From: Bacillus sp. HNG
GTDB lineage: Bacteria > Bacillota > Bacilli > Bacillales > Bacillaceae_L
Reading direction: 5' to 3'
Assembly (NCBI RefSeq): GCF_003400205.1
Contig: NZ_QUQV01000017.1
Coordinates: forward strand, 1-64,000
Length of the DNA: 64,000 nt
Within the stretch, counting starts at the first letter, position 1; each line of letters opens with the position of its first letter. Positions 29,766-38,791 of this stretch are shown piece after piece. A model generated the notes under the pieces. It was not told the DNA's origin and did not search any database. It worked only from the letters and a program-made list of their open reading frames with translations. Position numbers and translations under genes: made by a program.

Positions 29766-30515
29766 ATGTTTTTAGGTAATCCAATAGCGATAGGTAATAC
29801 TGCAAAAATTTATCTTTCTGACAACAAAGTAGTAAAAGTTTTTAACGATTTTTTGCCAGATACGGAATCTATAAATGAAGCAAACAAACAAAGATATGCC
29901 TATTCATGTGGACTTCCTGTACCCGAGATTTTTGATGTTACCAAGATAAACGGAAAACAAGCAATCATAATGGAATATGTTAAGGGAGAAACATTGGGAG
30001 ATTTATATATCAAACATAAAGATCAAGCAGAACATTACTTGAATATTTCAGTTGACATGCAGCTTGATATTCATAGTATCATTCCTGATGGCCTCGAACC
30101 AATGTATCATAAATTATACCGTCAAATTGAGAGTGTAAATGAATTAGATAAACGGCTAAAAAATTATTTGTTAAAGAAATTGGAATCATTTACTTACGAA
30201 GATAGGCTCTGTCATGGTGACTTTCATTTATTTAATTTGATTCTGTCAGAAAACCAAGTAGTCGTTATCGATTGGGTTGATTCAAGTGCTGGAGATATTC
30301 GTGCTGATATATTTCGAACCTATCTTTTATACTCCCAATTTTCGTTTGAATTAGCTGAGATGTACTTGCGACTTTATTGTGAAAAGAGTGGAATTTTAAG
30401 GTCTGAAGTATTTCAGTGGGCTCCCATCATTGCTGGAGGAAGATTATCTGAAGGTGTCTCATCGGAGAATTCAGAAAGACTTATTGAGATAATAAATCGC
30501 TACTGCCCATTATAA
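29766..30515 (+). CDS. Aminoglycoside phosphotransferase (APH) family kinase
   Basis: A 249-residue kinase-fold protein of the APH/choline kinase family. It shows the N-lobe GNTAKIYLSDNKVVKVF, MEYVKGETL at the hinge, the catalytic loop LCHGDFHLFNLI and the metal-binding VVIDWVDSSAGD. It phosphorylates a small-molecule hydroxyl with ATP in the cytosol; the substrate may be a drug or a metabolite and cannot be assigned. GTAGGGAGAT precedes the start. It stands alone. Confidence 0.82.
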   Translation: MFLGNPIAIGNTAKIYLSDNKVVKVFNDFLPDTESINEANKQRYAYSCGLPVPEIFDVTKINGKQAIIMEYVKGETLGDLYIKHKDQAEHYLNISVDMQLDIHSIIPDGLEPMYHKLYRQIESVNELDKRLKNYLLKKLESFTYEDRLCHGDFHLFNLILSENQVVVIDWVDSSAGDIRADIFRTYLLYSQFSFELAEMYLRLYCEKSGILRSEVFQWAPIIAGGRLSEGVSSENSERLIEIINRYCPL

Positions 30516-30647
30516 TATGACAACGCTATGTATAAAACTTCACTTGAATTAACGGATGCTTTTCCTTAAACAATAATTACAACTCGTATTTTATTGTTCC
30601 TGCATTTTTTTATCGTTGCTGAAAATAATAAGTGCGGGGGTGAAAAA

Positions 30648-30833
30648 ATGGCAACTGCTAAAATCGGGGACAATATTGTATTTAAGCGTGATGGGGAAAG
30701 CTATGAAGGAACTGTTACGGTTGTAAGAGAAAATTCTGTTATTGTTGAGTACGGATACAATAAGGCAAAAGATGAACCTATTACAACGATAGTCAATCAT
30801 AAAAATTATAAAATATCGAAAGCATCTTCATGA
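30648..30833 (+). CDS. DUF2187 family protein
   Basis: A 61-residue KOW-like DUF2187 (YkvS-type) protein: AKIGDNIVFKRDGESYEGTVTVVRENSVIVEY, then a lysine-rich tail. These are small beta-barrel proteins of unknown role. The ATG at 30648 has GGGGGTG upstream and is preferred to an ATG 18 codons earlier. A terminator follows. Confidence 0.75.
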   Translation: MATAKIGDNIVFKRDGESYEGTVTVVRENSVIVEYGYNKAKDEPITTIVNHKNYKISKASS

Positions 30834-30856
30834 ACAAATGTACGTAAGTAACGAGC

Positions 30857-30885
30857 GCGATTGCTGAAATTGGCAGTCGCTTTTT
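30857..30885 (+). terminator. Rho-independent terminator
   Basis: GCGATTGC (30857-30864) pairs with GCAGTCGC (30873-30880, one G-T pair), followed by TTTTT. Confidence 0.75.
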
Positions 30886-31105
30886 GTGTTATTAGCACAT
30901 GTTGATTAAGAGATTTCAAAATAGACGCTAGAAAATTAATCTTCTCTTTATTGGTAATCCGAAACGATTCTATTGTTTTTCTTTTTTTAATTGCCAAAGA
31001 AAAACAGTTGACAATAAAAATAGATTTATGATATTATTAAAAGTTTGATTAAAAATACGATGTGTGTTAAGGTTAAGAAGGTTACCGTATATGGAGGTGG
31101 ATTAT

Positions 31106-31567
31106 TTGTTTCAAATTGGTGATAACATTGTTTATCCTATGCACGGCACAGGTATCATTAAAGCTATAGAAGAAAAGGAAATCTCAGGAGAAAAACAACA
31201 GTATTACGTCATAAAAATGTTAATCGGTAATATGCAGGTCATGATTCCCACGGGTAAAATATTGAGTTCAAATATACGCCCTGTTACTGACATACATGCA
31301 TTAAAGGACATTATACACATTTTTCAGCATGGAGAATCAGATCGATTACTGCTGTGGAAACAAAGGTATAAAGTGAACGCGGATAAAATAAAAACGGGTA
31401 AAATACAAGAATGTGCTGAAGTTGTTCGTGATTTAATGCGTTTGAAGAAAGAAAAAGCACTTAATACAAGCGAAAAAAAAATGTTAGACAACGCGCATGA
31501 ATTTTTGATTAGTGAACTGGAATTGATCAAAGGAATTACCGAAAATCAAATCAAAAGTTTCTGTTAA
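31106..31567 (+). CDS. CarD/CdnL family transcription factor (YdeB-like)
   Basis: A 153-residue CarD-type protein that binds the RNA polymerase beta subunit and stabilises promoter complexes. The N-terminal Tudor-like domain is FQIGDNIVYPMHGTGIIKAIEE. The C-terminal helical DNA-binding domain includes RYKVNADKIKTGK and CAEVVRDLMRLKKEKAL. It closely follows B. subtilis YdeB in length and motifs. The TTG start at 31106 with GGAGGTGG upstream is preferred to an ATG/TTG further up. It is a core-type gene lying among accessory genes. Confidence 0.88.
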   Translation: MFQIGDNIVYPMHGTGIIKAIEEKEISGEKQQYYVIKMLIGNMQVMIPTGKILSSNIRPVTDIHALKDIIHIFQHGESDRLLLWKQRYKVNADKIKTGKIQECAEVVRDLMRLKKEKALNTSEKKMLDNAHEFLISELELIKGITENQIKSFC

Positions 31568-32082
31568 GGTTAATTTTAGATAAACCCCTCCCGAAAATAA
31601 CCTTATTTTTGGGGAATATGTTTATTATTAATTAATAAATCTTTTCAAAGGCACCCAACATTTTTAACTCACCTATAGAGCATTACCCTCTTTTGTTATT
31701 TCTACAATCTAATCCATTTTATTATTTGAATTTCTTTTATGAACGTTTTCAAATAAACGTTAAATAGTCACTTGATTTTTGCAATCCTGATTCACACTGG
31801 CACGGCCAAGGAGCCGTAAGGATGAAAGAGAGGTAGGGCTTTCATTGTTTTAGGTACACAATATTAATAAGTCATTATTTCTATAAGAAAAAACAAGCAA
31901 TTTCACCACTATCTTTAAGAGTTTTTCACATCGCTGAGACAGATAATAGAAATTGTTTATATCTTTAAGTAAAAGAGAAAAACGAATTGTAACACCATAT
32001 GGTCAACTGCAAAAATGGTTTCCAGACTAGGAACCATTTTTTGTTTTTTAGGATTTATCTAAGGGATTTAAAAAAATGATAA
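31568..32082. other. Intergenic region with several hairpins
   Basis: No gene is visible. Three structures occur: CCCGAAAATAA with TTATTTTTGGG (31590-31614), probably ending carD; ATGAAAG with CTTTCAT (31822-31845) next to CGGC-GCCG; and a strong terminator at 32010-32042. Together they could mark an untranslated transcript, but I recognise no RNA family. Confidence 0.4.
32010..32048 (+). terminator. Rho-independent terminator
   Basis: AAAAATGGTT and CC pair with GG and AACCATTTTTT (32011-32042, one bulged T), followed by more T. Confidence 0.8.
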
Positions 32083-32160
32083 TTGAACTAAGGGTGCGTT
32101 AATTTAAGAGTGATATTAACCACCTTTTTATGAATTCCATATTGAACAAATGTTGAATTT
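32083..32160 (+). repeat. Dispersed array repeat, copy 2
   Basis: TTGAACTAAGGGTGC, then hairpin GTTAAT/ATTAAC with GGTG/CACC, a T-run and ATTGAACAAATG. It precedes the first GyrI-like gene. Confidence 0.7.
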
Positions 32161-32174
32161 TAGTTGCGTACCAG

Positions 32175-32212
32175 AAATCCTTACTTCAATGCAGGAAGTA
32201 AGGATTTTTTAT
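32175..32212 (+). terminator. Rho-independent terminator or leader hairpin
   Basis: AAATCCTTACTTC (32175-32187) pairs perfectly with GAAGTAAGGATTT (32195-32207), followed by TTT. It lies between the repeat and the GyrI-like gene, where it would terminate or attenuate transcription into that gene. Confidence 0.75.
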
Positions 32213-32265
32213 TGAATAAATAAAATTAGAATATTATGGATTTCATGTAGATGGGAGAAGTTAAT

Positions 32266-32712
32266 ATGTCGTTTATGATGGTTGAGAAAGAATTTAAGCT
32301 TGTTGGGTTAAAAGGTAGTGGGGAGTTTGTTAACTATGGGGATGAAGTACCCTTACTTGCAAAGCAACTATTAAGTCGCTCAAGGGAAATCCAAAATTCG
32401 ACAGAGACCGAAATTGCCTTATTTGAGCCTAAAAAGGATGAGGAGCATAGGATAGGTGATTATTATGTAGGGTTAATTGTAAGCGAGAAATTAAATGAAG
32501 TACCAACTGGAATGGTTTATATTGAGATAAATAAAAGGTACATAACTACAAGAGGAAATATATTAAACTTGGGAGAACTTCATTTGAATTTATTGAATTG
32601 GGCAGAAGAACAAGGTTATCAAAGAAATCTTGATTCTTATATTATCGAGACATATCACCCTATGGGGGAAGGTTTTGAAGAAGTAAAGGTTTATTTACCA
32701 ATTCAAGCTTAA
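32266..32712 (+). CDS. GyrI-like / effector-binding domain protein (first copy)
   Basis: A 148-residue stand-alone GyrI-like (AraC effector-binding) domain. It has FKLVGLKGSGEFVNYGDEVPLLAKQLL at the start and the closing strand TGMVYIEINKRYITT. Related domains bind small molecules or drugs. GGGAGAAG precedes the ATG at 32266. A second, divergent GyrI-like gene follows, separated by a partial repeat. Confidence 0.7.
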   Translation: MSFMMVEKEFKLVGLKGSGEFVNYGDEVPLLAKQLLSRSREIQNSTETEIALFEPKKDEEHRIGDYYVGLIVSEKLNEVPTGMVYIEINKRYITTRGNILNLGELHLNLLNWAEEQGYQRNLDSYIIETYHPMGEGFEEVKVYLPIQA

Positions 32713-32721
32713 CAAATCAAA

Positions 32722-32752
32722 AACCATCTTTAACAAACGAAGCAAGTCAGTA
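32722..32752 (+). repeat. Array repeat, right half only
   Basis: TTTAACAAACGAAGCAAGTC, 10 nt after a stop, matches the right arm consensus TAACGAAGCAGGATAGTT. The left half is missing. Confidence 0.5.
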
Positions 32753-32839
32753 CAAGTGGGAATTACGCTAAGAGATAAACGGAATAAAAAGTCTTATAAC
32801 AATGTAATTAGCACTATTTATAAGAAAGGAGAAGTAAAA

Positions 32840-33313
32840 ATGGGAATCCCGGTAACGTTCAATGGAATAAAAGAAATTACGGAAAAGAAATTAGTCGGTT
32901 ATCGTGTCGTTTGCAGTGATATAACAGGGTATGGTCAAGAAATTCCGAAGGCATCTTTGTTATTGGAGCAACGCAAAGGTGAAATCATGCATTTAGTTGA
33001 ACCGGTTCATCTCATCGGAGCATTTAAAGTAACGGAGTTATCTGATGAAGATAATGGTTACTGGGTTTGTTACGAGGTTAATGAATTTGAGATGATCCCT
33101 GAAGGAATGGTATGTCTTATGGTCCCTACACAAAAGTATGCAGTCCTCCATTTTAAAGGACATGCATCTCAAATTTATCATGTATATACTCATTTACATG
33201 AATGGATTAATGAGAATGGGTATAAGCGTTTACCTGAAGAGTGGTCACTAGAAATTTACTCTAAATGGACTGAAACAGAAGATATTGTATATCTATGTGA
33301 TCCGATTTTATAA
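32840..33313 (+). CDS. GyrI-like / effector-binding domain protein (second copy)
   Basis: A 157-residue protein of the same domain family as its neighbour. It shows KEITEKKLVGYRVVCSDITGYGQEIPKA, GYWVCYEVNEF and the closing PEGMVCLMVPTQKYAVLHFKG. The two copies share layout but little sequence, so tandem duplication is not recent. AAAGGAGAAG precedes the ATG at 32840. The ligand is unknown. Confidence 0.75.
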   Translation: MGIPVTFNGIKEITEKKLVGYRVVCSDITGYGQEIPKASLLLEQRKGEIMHLVEPVHLIGAFKVTELSDEDNGYWVCYEVNEFEMIPEGMVCLMVPTQKYAVLHFKGHASQIYHVYTHLHEWINENGYKRLPEEWSLEIYSKWTETEDIVYLCDPIL

Positions 33314-33364
33314 ATTTAATTTTCGCAGATTGAGAAATGCGCTTAACAAAGGGAAGGATAAAAA

Positions 33365-33709
33365 ATGATAAATTATAATGGTCGTAGATTTGTTTCAATT
33401 GAAAATACAGCTAATGGTGAAGTTTCTTCAAAGACTATTTTTGAATACAAACAAGAGGGGCATATCATCTCAGCAACATATAGTGGAGGCGAAATTGTAA
33501 AAGGAACATTGGTTGGAATAATAAAAGAAGACGGTTGCTTAGAGTTTAGATATAACCACGTTAACAACAAAAATGAAATAAGAGGCGGAAAATGCGTTTC
33601 TACTCCAAAAATCTTACCAGATGGGCGAATTAGGTTATATGAAAATTGGAAATGGCTTGACGCTGAAGCCACGGAGGGTAATTCAATTATTGAGGAAATT
33701 AGTATATAA
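33365..33709 (+). CDS. Small beta-rich protein annotated elsewhere as N-acetylglutamate synthase-like
   Basis: A 114-residue soluble protein of repeated strands: [45 protein letters not shown] and [11 protein letters not shown]. Related Firmicute proteins often carry the label n-acetylglutamate synthase, which I think is a propagated name without support. It has no GNAT motif. GGGAAGGAT precedes the start, and a partial repeat begins one base after the stop. Confidence 0.55.
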   Translation: MINYNGRRFVSIENTANGEVSSKTIFEYKQEGHIISATYSGGEIVKGTLVGIIKEDGCLEFRYNHVNNKNEIRGGKCVSTPKILPDGRIRLYENWKWLDAEATEGNSIIEEISI

Positions 33710-33710
33710 A

Positions 33711-33760
33711 ACTAGTAAAGGGTGCGATTTTACAATAACAAAGAGCAAATAAATGTAAAA
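33711..33760 (+). repeat. Array repeat, left half
   Basis: CTAGTAAAGGGTGCGATTTTA, starting directly after a stop codon, matches the left arm. AATAACAAAGAGC follows as a short right arm. The hairpin and T-run are missing. Confidence 0.5.
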
Positions 33761-33789
33761 AAGATACTTTCATAAGCAGGTGGCGCCGA

Positions 33790-34425
33790 ATGAATTTGAA
33801 GAGTTTTTTCGGATTAGGGAAGAAACACAAAAACGAAATAAATGATGAAATGGTTAAAGAACTGGGGTTTATTCAAGAAGTATTAAATATCATAAAGCAA
33901 GTTTCTAATAATAATTTACAACCATTAAAGATAAATGATTTATATAACGAAGATGGAATTACAACAATAGGAATATCTTTTATGACCTTGGAAGAGGAAG
34001 CCGAAAAGCTGGTTGTTGAACTTCAATCCAAAATTAAACATCTAGGCTATTATGCTTTTATGAATGAACGGAATTTTATTAAGGGTAATAAAAGTAAATG
34101 TAGAATAGGGGTTCTAAAAGGAAATGAACAGTTTGAACTTCTAAAAATTTTACAAACAAATGGAGATAATTATGATATTAGCAATGATGATGTTATTTCA
34201 AAACTAAAGCAATGGAATAATCGTTTTCCTTTTTCTATTATCGGTGCTGATTTTGATTGGATTGAAGCAGAATTCTTAGTGGCGCCCTCTGACCAACACA
34301 TACAATCATTTGCTAAAGAAATGTATGAATTTTGTCCAGATATCGTCGAACAAGGAACTGGGAATATTGAAGAACTAATTGAAGAAATCAAGGAAACGAA
34401 AAAATTTTACTTGTGGTGGGTTTGA
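33790..34425 (+). CDS. DUF4253 domain protein
   Basis: A 211-residue soluble protein. The C-terminal half matches DUF4253: GVLKGNEQFELLKILQTNGDNYDIS, KLKQWNNRFPFSIIGADFDWIEAEF and FCPDIVEQGTGNIEELIEEIKETKKFYLWWV. Function is unknown; such genes often occur among polymorphic or accessory genes. The start has AGGTGG upstream. Confidence 0.75.
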   Translation: MNLKSFFGLGKKHKNEINDEMVKELGFIQEVLNIIKQVSNNNLQPLKINDLYNEDGITTIGISFMTLEEEAEKLVVELQSKIKHLGYYAFMNERNFIKGNKSKCRIGVLKGNEQFELLKILQTNGDNYDISNDDVISKLKQWNNRFPFSIIGADFDWIEAEFLVAPSDQHIQSFAKEMYEFCPDIVEQGTGNIEELIEEIKETKKFYLWWV

Positions 34426-34624
34426 TAATCTTTATTTCTTACTACCGTTCATTCAATAAGAGAAGATGAAAATTATCGATTTATTACTTACTTTTGCAGT
34501 TGTCATTTTGTTATGTGGAAATTAATAACTATAAAGAAGAATGAAGAGGAAAAAGAAAAATAGATTATTCCTATTAGATGGTCAATTAGAGGATATTCTT
34601 CTAAAAAAGAAGGAGGAAATTTTT

Positions 34625-34975
34625 ATGCTGTTTATGCTGATTGTCAAAGCCTCGAAAAATTCGGAAGCAGGAAAACTTCCGAGCTCTGAACTCATGGAAG
34701 CAATGGATAAGTACAATGAGGAATTAGTTAAGGCTGGCGTACGGGTTATGGCTAAAGGACTTCATCCAAGTTCAAATGGGATCCGCCTTTCGTTTCCGAA
34801 ACCAGGGGAAAAGCCGGTGGTTACGGAAGGTCCTTTTACGGAATCGAAAGAACTGATTGCCGGGTTCATTTTGATTGATGTGAACTCAAGAGATGAAGCC
34901 ATCGAGTGGGCCATGAGGATGCCGGACCCGCAAGGAAATGGGGAAGGTCAGATTGAATTGCGGCAAGTATTTTAG
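34625..34975 (+). CDS. YciI-related (DGPF domain) protein
   Basis: A 116-residue ferredoxin-fold protein of the YCII/DGPF family: FMLIVKASKNSEAG, AKGLHPSSNGIRLSF, the signature TEGPFTESKELIAGFILIDV and EWAMRMPDPQGNGEGQIELRQVF. Members are proposed small enzymes or sigma-factor partners; the role here is unknown. The ATG at 34625 has AGGAGGAAA upstream. The base composition is visibly richer in G and C than the flanking genes, a sign of separate origin. Confidence 0.8.
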   Translation: MLFMLIVKASKNSEAGKLPSSELMEAMDKYNEELVKAGVRVMAKGLHPSSNGIRLSFPKPGEKPVVTEGPFTESKELIAGFILIDVNSRDEAIEWAMRMPDPQGNGEGQIELRQVF

Positions 34976-35120
34976 GCGCCATACCAAACTAATAATCGGT
35001 TATGAAACAAGTAAAATACTCTGGGTGATTATTTATTGGATTTCATATATTAACAAATCACCAAACAGTAGTTGGTCAATGGAATAGAAGAAAAAATAGT
35101 ATTTTTTTAGGGAGGGCATT

Positions 35121-35453
35121 ATGACTGAAGATTTTTATTGTGATGAAGTATTAAGTGGTAAAACCCAAGTAAATAAAGTGATAGAGACAGAAAATGTATT
35201 AGCCTATTATCATACAAGACCTTTTTATCCAGTCCATATTGTTGCTATACCAAAGAAGCATATACCTTCTTTAATTACATTAGAAGAAAGTGACAACGAA
35301 TTATTAATTGAATTACTAGGAGTAATTAAAAAGGTTGCAACTATTGTTACTGAAGAAAACGGTGCATGTAGAGTAATTACCAACTTAGGAGATTATCAGG
35401 ATTCAAAACATCTCCATTGGCATATAGTCTCTGGGGAACCATTGATAAAATAA
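35121..35453 (+). CDS. HIT family nucleotide-binding protein
   Basis: A 110-residue histidine-triad hydrolase or nucleotidyl transferase. The active-site motif is HLHWHIV and the preceding strand is RVITNLGDYQDSKH. The N-terminal half has PVHIVAIPKKHIPSL. It acts on nucleoside phosphoramidates or dinucleotides by family knowledge. GGGAGGG precedes the ATG. Isolated gene. Confidence 0.8.
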   Translation: MTEDFYCDEVLSGKTQVNKVIETENVLAYYHTRPFYPVHIVAIPKKHIPSLITLEESDNELLIELLGVIKKVATIVTEENGACRVITNLGDYQDSKHLHWHIVSGEPLIK

Positions 35454-35594
35454 AATCGTGCTAGAGTGTGTGACGGAGAAACAGAAATTATAAATCTTGA
35501 AAAAGACAATAAAATAACGTAATTACCATTCTTGTCGATATGTTTTTATTTGGAATAATATAACCATATCAATCACTAAAGATCGGGGTACTAA

Positions 35595-36155
35595 ATGAAC
35601 AAACTTCAAGATGAAATAAAGGTTGTTATCGGAGCAGGAGAATATGTTAATAATCCTGGTTGGATACATACACAGGAAGAAGAATTAAATCTATTAAACG
35701 AAAAAATGTGGGAAAACAGATTCAGTGAGAGTTCAATAAAAGCTATTTTGGCTGAACACGTCTGGGAACATCTTACTTACGAAGAAGGTATTGAGGCAGC
35801 GAAAATGTGTATTAAATACCTAAAACCTTCTGGCTACATTCGTTGTGCGGTACCTGATGGTTATTTTCCGGATGAATCTTACCAAAATACTGTCCAAGTA
35901 GGGGGACCTGGGCCAAAAGACCACGCAGCAGCAAGTCATAAAATAGTTCACAATTATAAAACTTTAACAAAAATGTTTAAAAGTGCGGGATATAAAGTTA
36001 AATTGCTTGAATATTGTGATGAGGAAGGGAGTTTTCATCAGAATACTTGGGACGGTGCCGATGGTGTAATTTTTCGTTCTAAGAAGGTTGACCCAAGAAA
36101 CCAAGGCGAAAAACTCGTTTTTCCTTCTTTGATTATTGATGCTTTGAAACTATGA
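35595..36155 (+). CDS. Predicted SAM-dependent methyltransferase
   Basis: A 186-residue methyltransferase-like protein (COG4627 type). KVVIGAGEYVNNPGWIHT replaces the usual glycine loop. AEHVWEHLTYEEG, LKPSGYIRCAVPDGY and the late motif KSAGYKVKLLEYCDEEG follow. Substrate unknown. It starts with ATG after a weak GGGGTA. It lies 28 nt before an array repeat. Confidence 0.75.
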   Translation: MNKLQDEIKVVIGAGEYVNNPGWIHTQEEELNLLNEKMWENRFSESSIKAILAEHVWEHLTYEEGIEAAKMCIKYLKPSGYIRCAVPDGYFPDESYQNTVQVGGPGPKDHAAASHKIVHNYKTLTKMFKSAGYKVKLLEYCDEEGSFHQNTWDGADGVIFRSKKVDPRNQGEKLVFPSLIIDALKL

Positions 36156-36182
36156 TAATTTATAAGTACGTGAAGACATATA

Positions 36183-36262
36183 CTTGAACTAAAGCAGCGA
36201 TATTCCATGAAGGACTATCGCCTATTTTTGTTGAAAATAGTAAGTTAGTCGTGCAGTTTTAC
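36183..36262 (+). repeat. Dispersed array repeat, copy 3
   Basis: CTTGAACTAAAGCAGC, hairpin GCGATATTCC with GGACTATCGC, TATTTTTGTTGAA, and a right arm GTTAGTCGTGCAG that is rearranged. Confidence 0.7.
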
Positions 36263-36328
36263 TTTAACTTAAGTCCTCTAGAAAAGGAATTGTTATAGAT
36301 ACCATTAAATCATAGGGAGGAATGAAAA

Positions 36329-36706
36329 TTGAACACTATAGAGGAAGTATTAAATGACTATTTTATCGCATGGAATAAAGGATTCATTTGCAAGAATGGT
36401 GATGGAATTAGAGATTGTATGTCAAAGAGTTTTATAGGATATTGGGCTCATTCGAATATAGATAATCCGGAACCGTATTATTATGACTATGACCTCGATA
36501 GTGTATTAAGACAAATGGACAATGCTGAAAAAAGTTTTGAAATTGCTTCAATCACTGAGCGTAAAAATGGAGAAGAATATTTAATTTTAGGTAGAGAAAC
36601 GAACACAATAAATGGTGAACCTTACTCTGCTCAATGTATGTTTGTATGGAGAAAAGAAGATAATGCGTGGAAATTATTGAGAGAATATATTGAATTGGAA
36701 AGGTAG
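36329..36706 (+). CDS. SnoaL/NTF2-like protein
   Basis: A 125-residue NTF2-fold protein of the DUF4440/SnoaL type. It has the opening helix TIEEVLNDYFIAWNKG, a hydrophobic pocket strand SFIGYWAHSN and a final strand pair CMFVWRKEDNAWKLLREYIE. It may be a small enzyme or binding protein. The start is TTG with GGGAGG upstream. Confidence 0.7.
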   Translation: MNTIEEVLNDYFIAWNKGFICKNGDGIRDCMSKSFIGYWAHSNIDNPEPYYYDYDLDSVLRQMDNAEKSFEIASITERKNGEEYLILGRETNTINGEPYSAQCMFVWRKEDNAWKLLREYIELER

Positions 36707-36894
36707 GTTCTTCGTACAGTAACAGGATCGTTGACAAAGAAGGGTTAGTGATAGAGTATTTGCAATTTTATGGAAGGCTGTATCGAATGATTGTTATTAT
36801 TTATAAAAAGTTTTTTCGAGTTCTCATACTGTTAAAATATGGTATATTATTATCAGAGAATTTCAGAATTATATATAAAAGGGGAATGGAATAA

Positions 36895-37227
36895 ATGTGG
36901 GAAACTCTTCCTAATTGGTTTTGGAATATATATTACTTGTTTTTATTAACAACATTGGGAGCTGCAATATATAGTCTTAAAATGTATAAAAATAAGATAT
37001 TGTCCATATTAGCCATAGTATTTATTATTTTAATTCCGATAGTTAGCATATTAAATAGTATAGGTAGGGCGCCAGGCATAGATGAATATGAACACTTAAT
37101 AAGTCAATTGCAACTGGGCGCTACTTGGTCTATTTTCACAATTATAGCCTATATGTTTTTATTAGTATGGTGGGTATTATTCTTTTTGAAAATCAAGTCT
37201 AAAAACAAAGCCACTATCTCAAATTAA
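36895..37227 (+). CDS. Small three-span membrane protein
   Basis: A 110-residue integral membrane protein with helices at about 11-27, 34-52 and 78-101, and a basic C terminus (KIKSKNKATISN). I do not recognise the family. GGGGAATGG precedes the ATG. Confidence 0.6.
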   Translation: MWETLPNWFWNIYYLFLLTTLGAAIYSLKMYKNKILSILAIVFIILIPIVSILNSIGRAPGIDEYEHLISQLQLGATWSIFTIIAYMFLLVWWVLFFLKIKSKNKATISN

Positions 37228-37349
37228 ACGATATAAGACTCTAATAGTTATATTGATGCTATTAGTTGTTGTATGAACTGACAAAAGAGGAAACTGAAAA
37301 AATATATTAGAAAAAATGAAAAAAAATCCAGATAATAGGGGAGAGAAAT

Positions 37350-37802
37350 ATGGTCATTCGTAAACTAAATATCAATGAACAGCCCCCAATGGATTTATTG
37401 ATATTAGCTGACCCTTCGAGGATACTCGTTGAGGAATATATGCAAAGGGGAGAATGCTTTGTAGCTGAAAGCGCTGGTCAAATCATTGGAGTATATGTAC
37501 TACTCCCGACAAGACCTAAAACGGTGGAGCTGGTAAATATAGCAGTAAAAGAAACCCACCAAGGCAAAGGAGTGGGTAAACAATTGGTAATGAATGCAAT
37601 TGAAGTAGCTAAGTCGATGGGATACAGAACCATCGAAGTCGGTACTGGAAATTCAAGCATTGGACAAATAGCACTCTATCAAAAATGTGGTTTTAGAATA
37701 GTGGGTATTGATATAGATTTCTTCATTAGGCACTATTCAGATGTAATTTTCGAAAATGGAATACATTGCAAGGATATGGTGAGATTAGCTCTAGATTTGT
37801 AG
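37350..37802 (+). CDS. GNAT family N-acetyltransferase
   Basis: A 150-residue GNAT enzyme that transfers acetyl from acetyl-CoA. It has VAESAGQIIGVYVLLP, the beta-4 strand VELVNIAVKETHQGKGVGKQLV (the acetyl-CoA loop QGKGVG), and ALYQKCGFRIVGID. The substrate is unknown. GGGGAGAG precedes the ATG. A repeat-like hairpin begins 18 nt after the stop. Confidence 0.85.
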   Translation: MVIRKLNINEQPPMDLLILADPSRILVEEYMQRGECFVAESAGQIIGVYVLLPTRPKTVELVNIAVKETHQGKGVGKQLVMNAIEVAKSMGYRTIEVGTGNSSIGQIALYQKCGFRIVGIDIDFFIRHYSDVIFENGIHCKDMVRLALDL

Positions 37803-37820
37803 GTTGAAAAAGTAAGTTTC

Positions 37821-37857
37821 TAACTAATGGTACCTAAGGAGCCGTTTAGTTAAAAGG
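37821..37857 (+). repeat. Array repeat remnant (short copy)
   Basis: AACTAATGGTACC at the left and GGAGCCGTTTAGTT at the right form an inverted pair (AACTAA with TTTAGTT). The long inner hairpin is missing. Confidence 0.4.
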
Positions 37858-37888
37858 AGATAACCATTAATAAAGTTATTCTGTAATA

Positions 37889-37916
37889 GGGACCTATCAA
37901 GGTCCGTTTTTATTAG
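37889..37916 (+). terminator. Rho-independent terminator
   Basis: GGGACC (37889-37894) pairs with GGTCC (37901-37905), followed by a T-rich run. Confidence 0.7.
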
Positions 37917-38083
37917 TCTAGCATTTAGAAAATGCCAATTTTTTGCGGGCTAAAAACTAAAAGATAGCAATAGCGAAAGAAGGATTATCCCATAGTGCAT
38001 TGAAGTTATAAATGTAAATGTGGATGCATTCGAATGTAATAAACAGTTTTGTTAATCAAAATGAAGTGGGGAGGAAATAACGT

Positions 38084-38485
38084 TTGAAAGTAAATTACAA
38101 AAAGGTGTTAGGTTACTTATTATATTTTTTGGGTTTCTTTATTTTGTTCGTTTTTGTCAGCAATGTAAATGCCTATTTTCACTACATGTCGAATGAACAG
38201 TTTAGAATATATCCTTGGCAAATACTAAAAGTTTTAATGTATTTCCCAATTGGGGTGTATCTGGGACTTCCTGACTTTTTAGTAAAAATGAAAAAGAAGG
38301 GAAAATGGACACTAAATTTTTATAAGATTTTATTGGTTGGGCTACCTATGATGTATCTATCTTTTTATTGGTACATTCCCCTTTCATTCCCAATTCCCAA
38401 TGTTCTAACCTACACAAACCCTATATTTAGTTTGGGAACTATCATTGCTGGTTTTATTTTTATTAACAGCTTTAGCAAAGAATAA
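38084..38485 (+). CDS. Small four-span membrane protein
   Basis: A 133-residue integral membrane protein with hydrophobic segments at about 6-24, 44-60, 76-96 and 112-128. The family is not recognised. The TTG start has GGGGAGG upstream. The next gene, a PspC-domain protein, begins 79 nt later, which suggests a shared transcript. Confidence 0.6.
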   Translation: MKVNYKKVLGYLLYFLGFFILFVFVSNVNAYFHYMSNEQFRIYPWQILKVLMYFPIGVYLGLPDFLVKMKKKGKWTLNFYKILLVGLPMMYLSFYWYIPLSFPIPNVLTYTNPIFSLGTIIAGFIFINSFSKE

Positions 38486-38563
38486 AAAATAAAAAAAGTT
38501 GTTGTGTCAAACAAGTTTATGAACCAATTAAGTAACATAACAATACTTAGAGGGGGAATTGAA

Positions 38564-38737
38564 ATGTTACAAAAGTTATCTAAATCAACCACTGATAGGG
38601 CACTATTTGGAGTATGTGGAGGAATAGCTGAGTCTCTTGGTATTTCTCCACTAATTGTAAGGACTATTTTTTTCGTAACTGTTGGGTTTTCTATCTATTT
38701 GTATATATTTTTAGCAGCCGTATTACGAGATAAATGA
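38564..38737 (+). CDS. PspC domain protein
   Basis: A 57-residue PspC-type protein: KLSKSTTDRALFGVCGGIAESLGI, then the helix LIVRTIFFVTVGFSIYLYIFLAAVL. PspC proteins sit in the inner membrane and take part in envelope-stress responses. The ATG at 38564 with AGAGGGGG upstream is preferred to an upstream GTG. Confidence 0.8.
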   Translation: MLQKLSKSTTDRALFGVCGGIAESLGISPLIVRTIFFVTVGFSIYLYIFLAAVLRDK

Positions 38738-38791
38738 CCCTCGTAATTTCTTATCCAACTTTAGTGAATGTTGTTTTGAGGAGGTTTTAAC

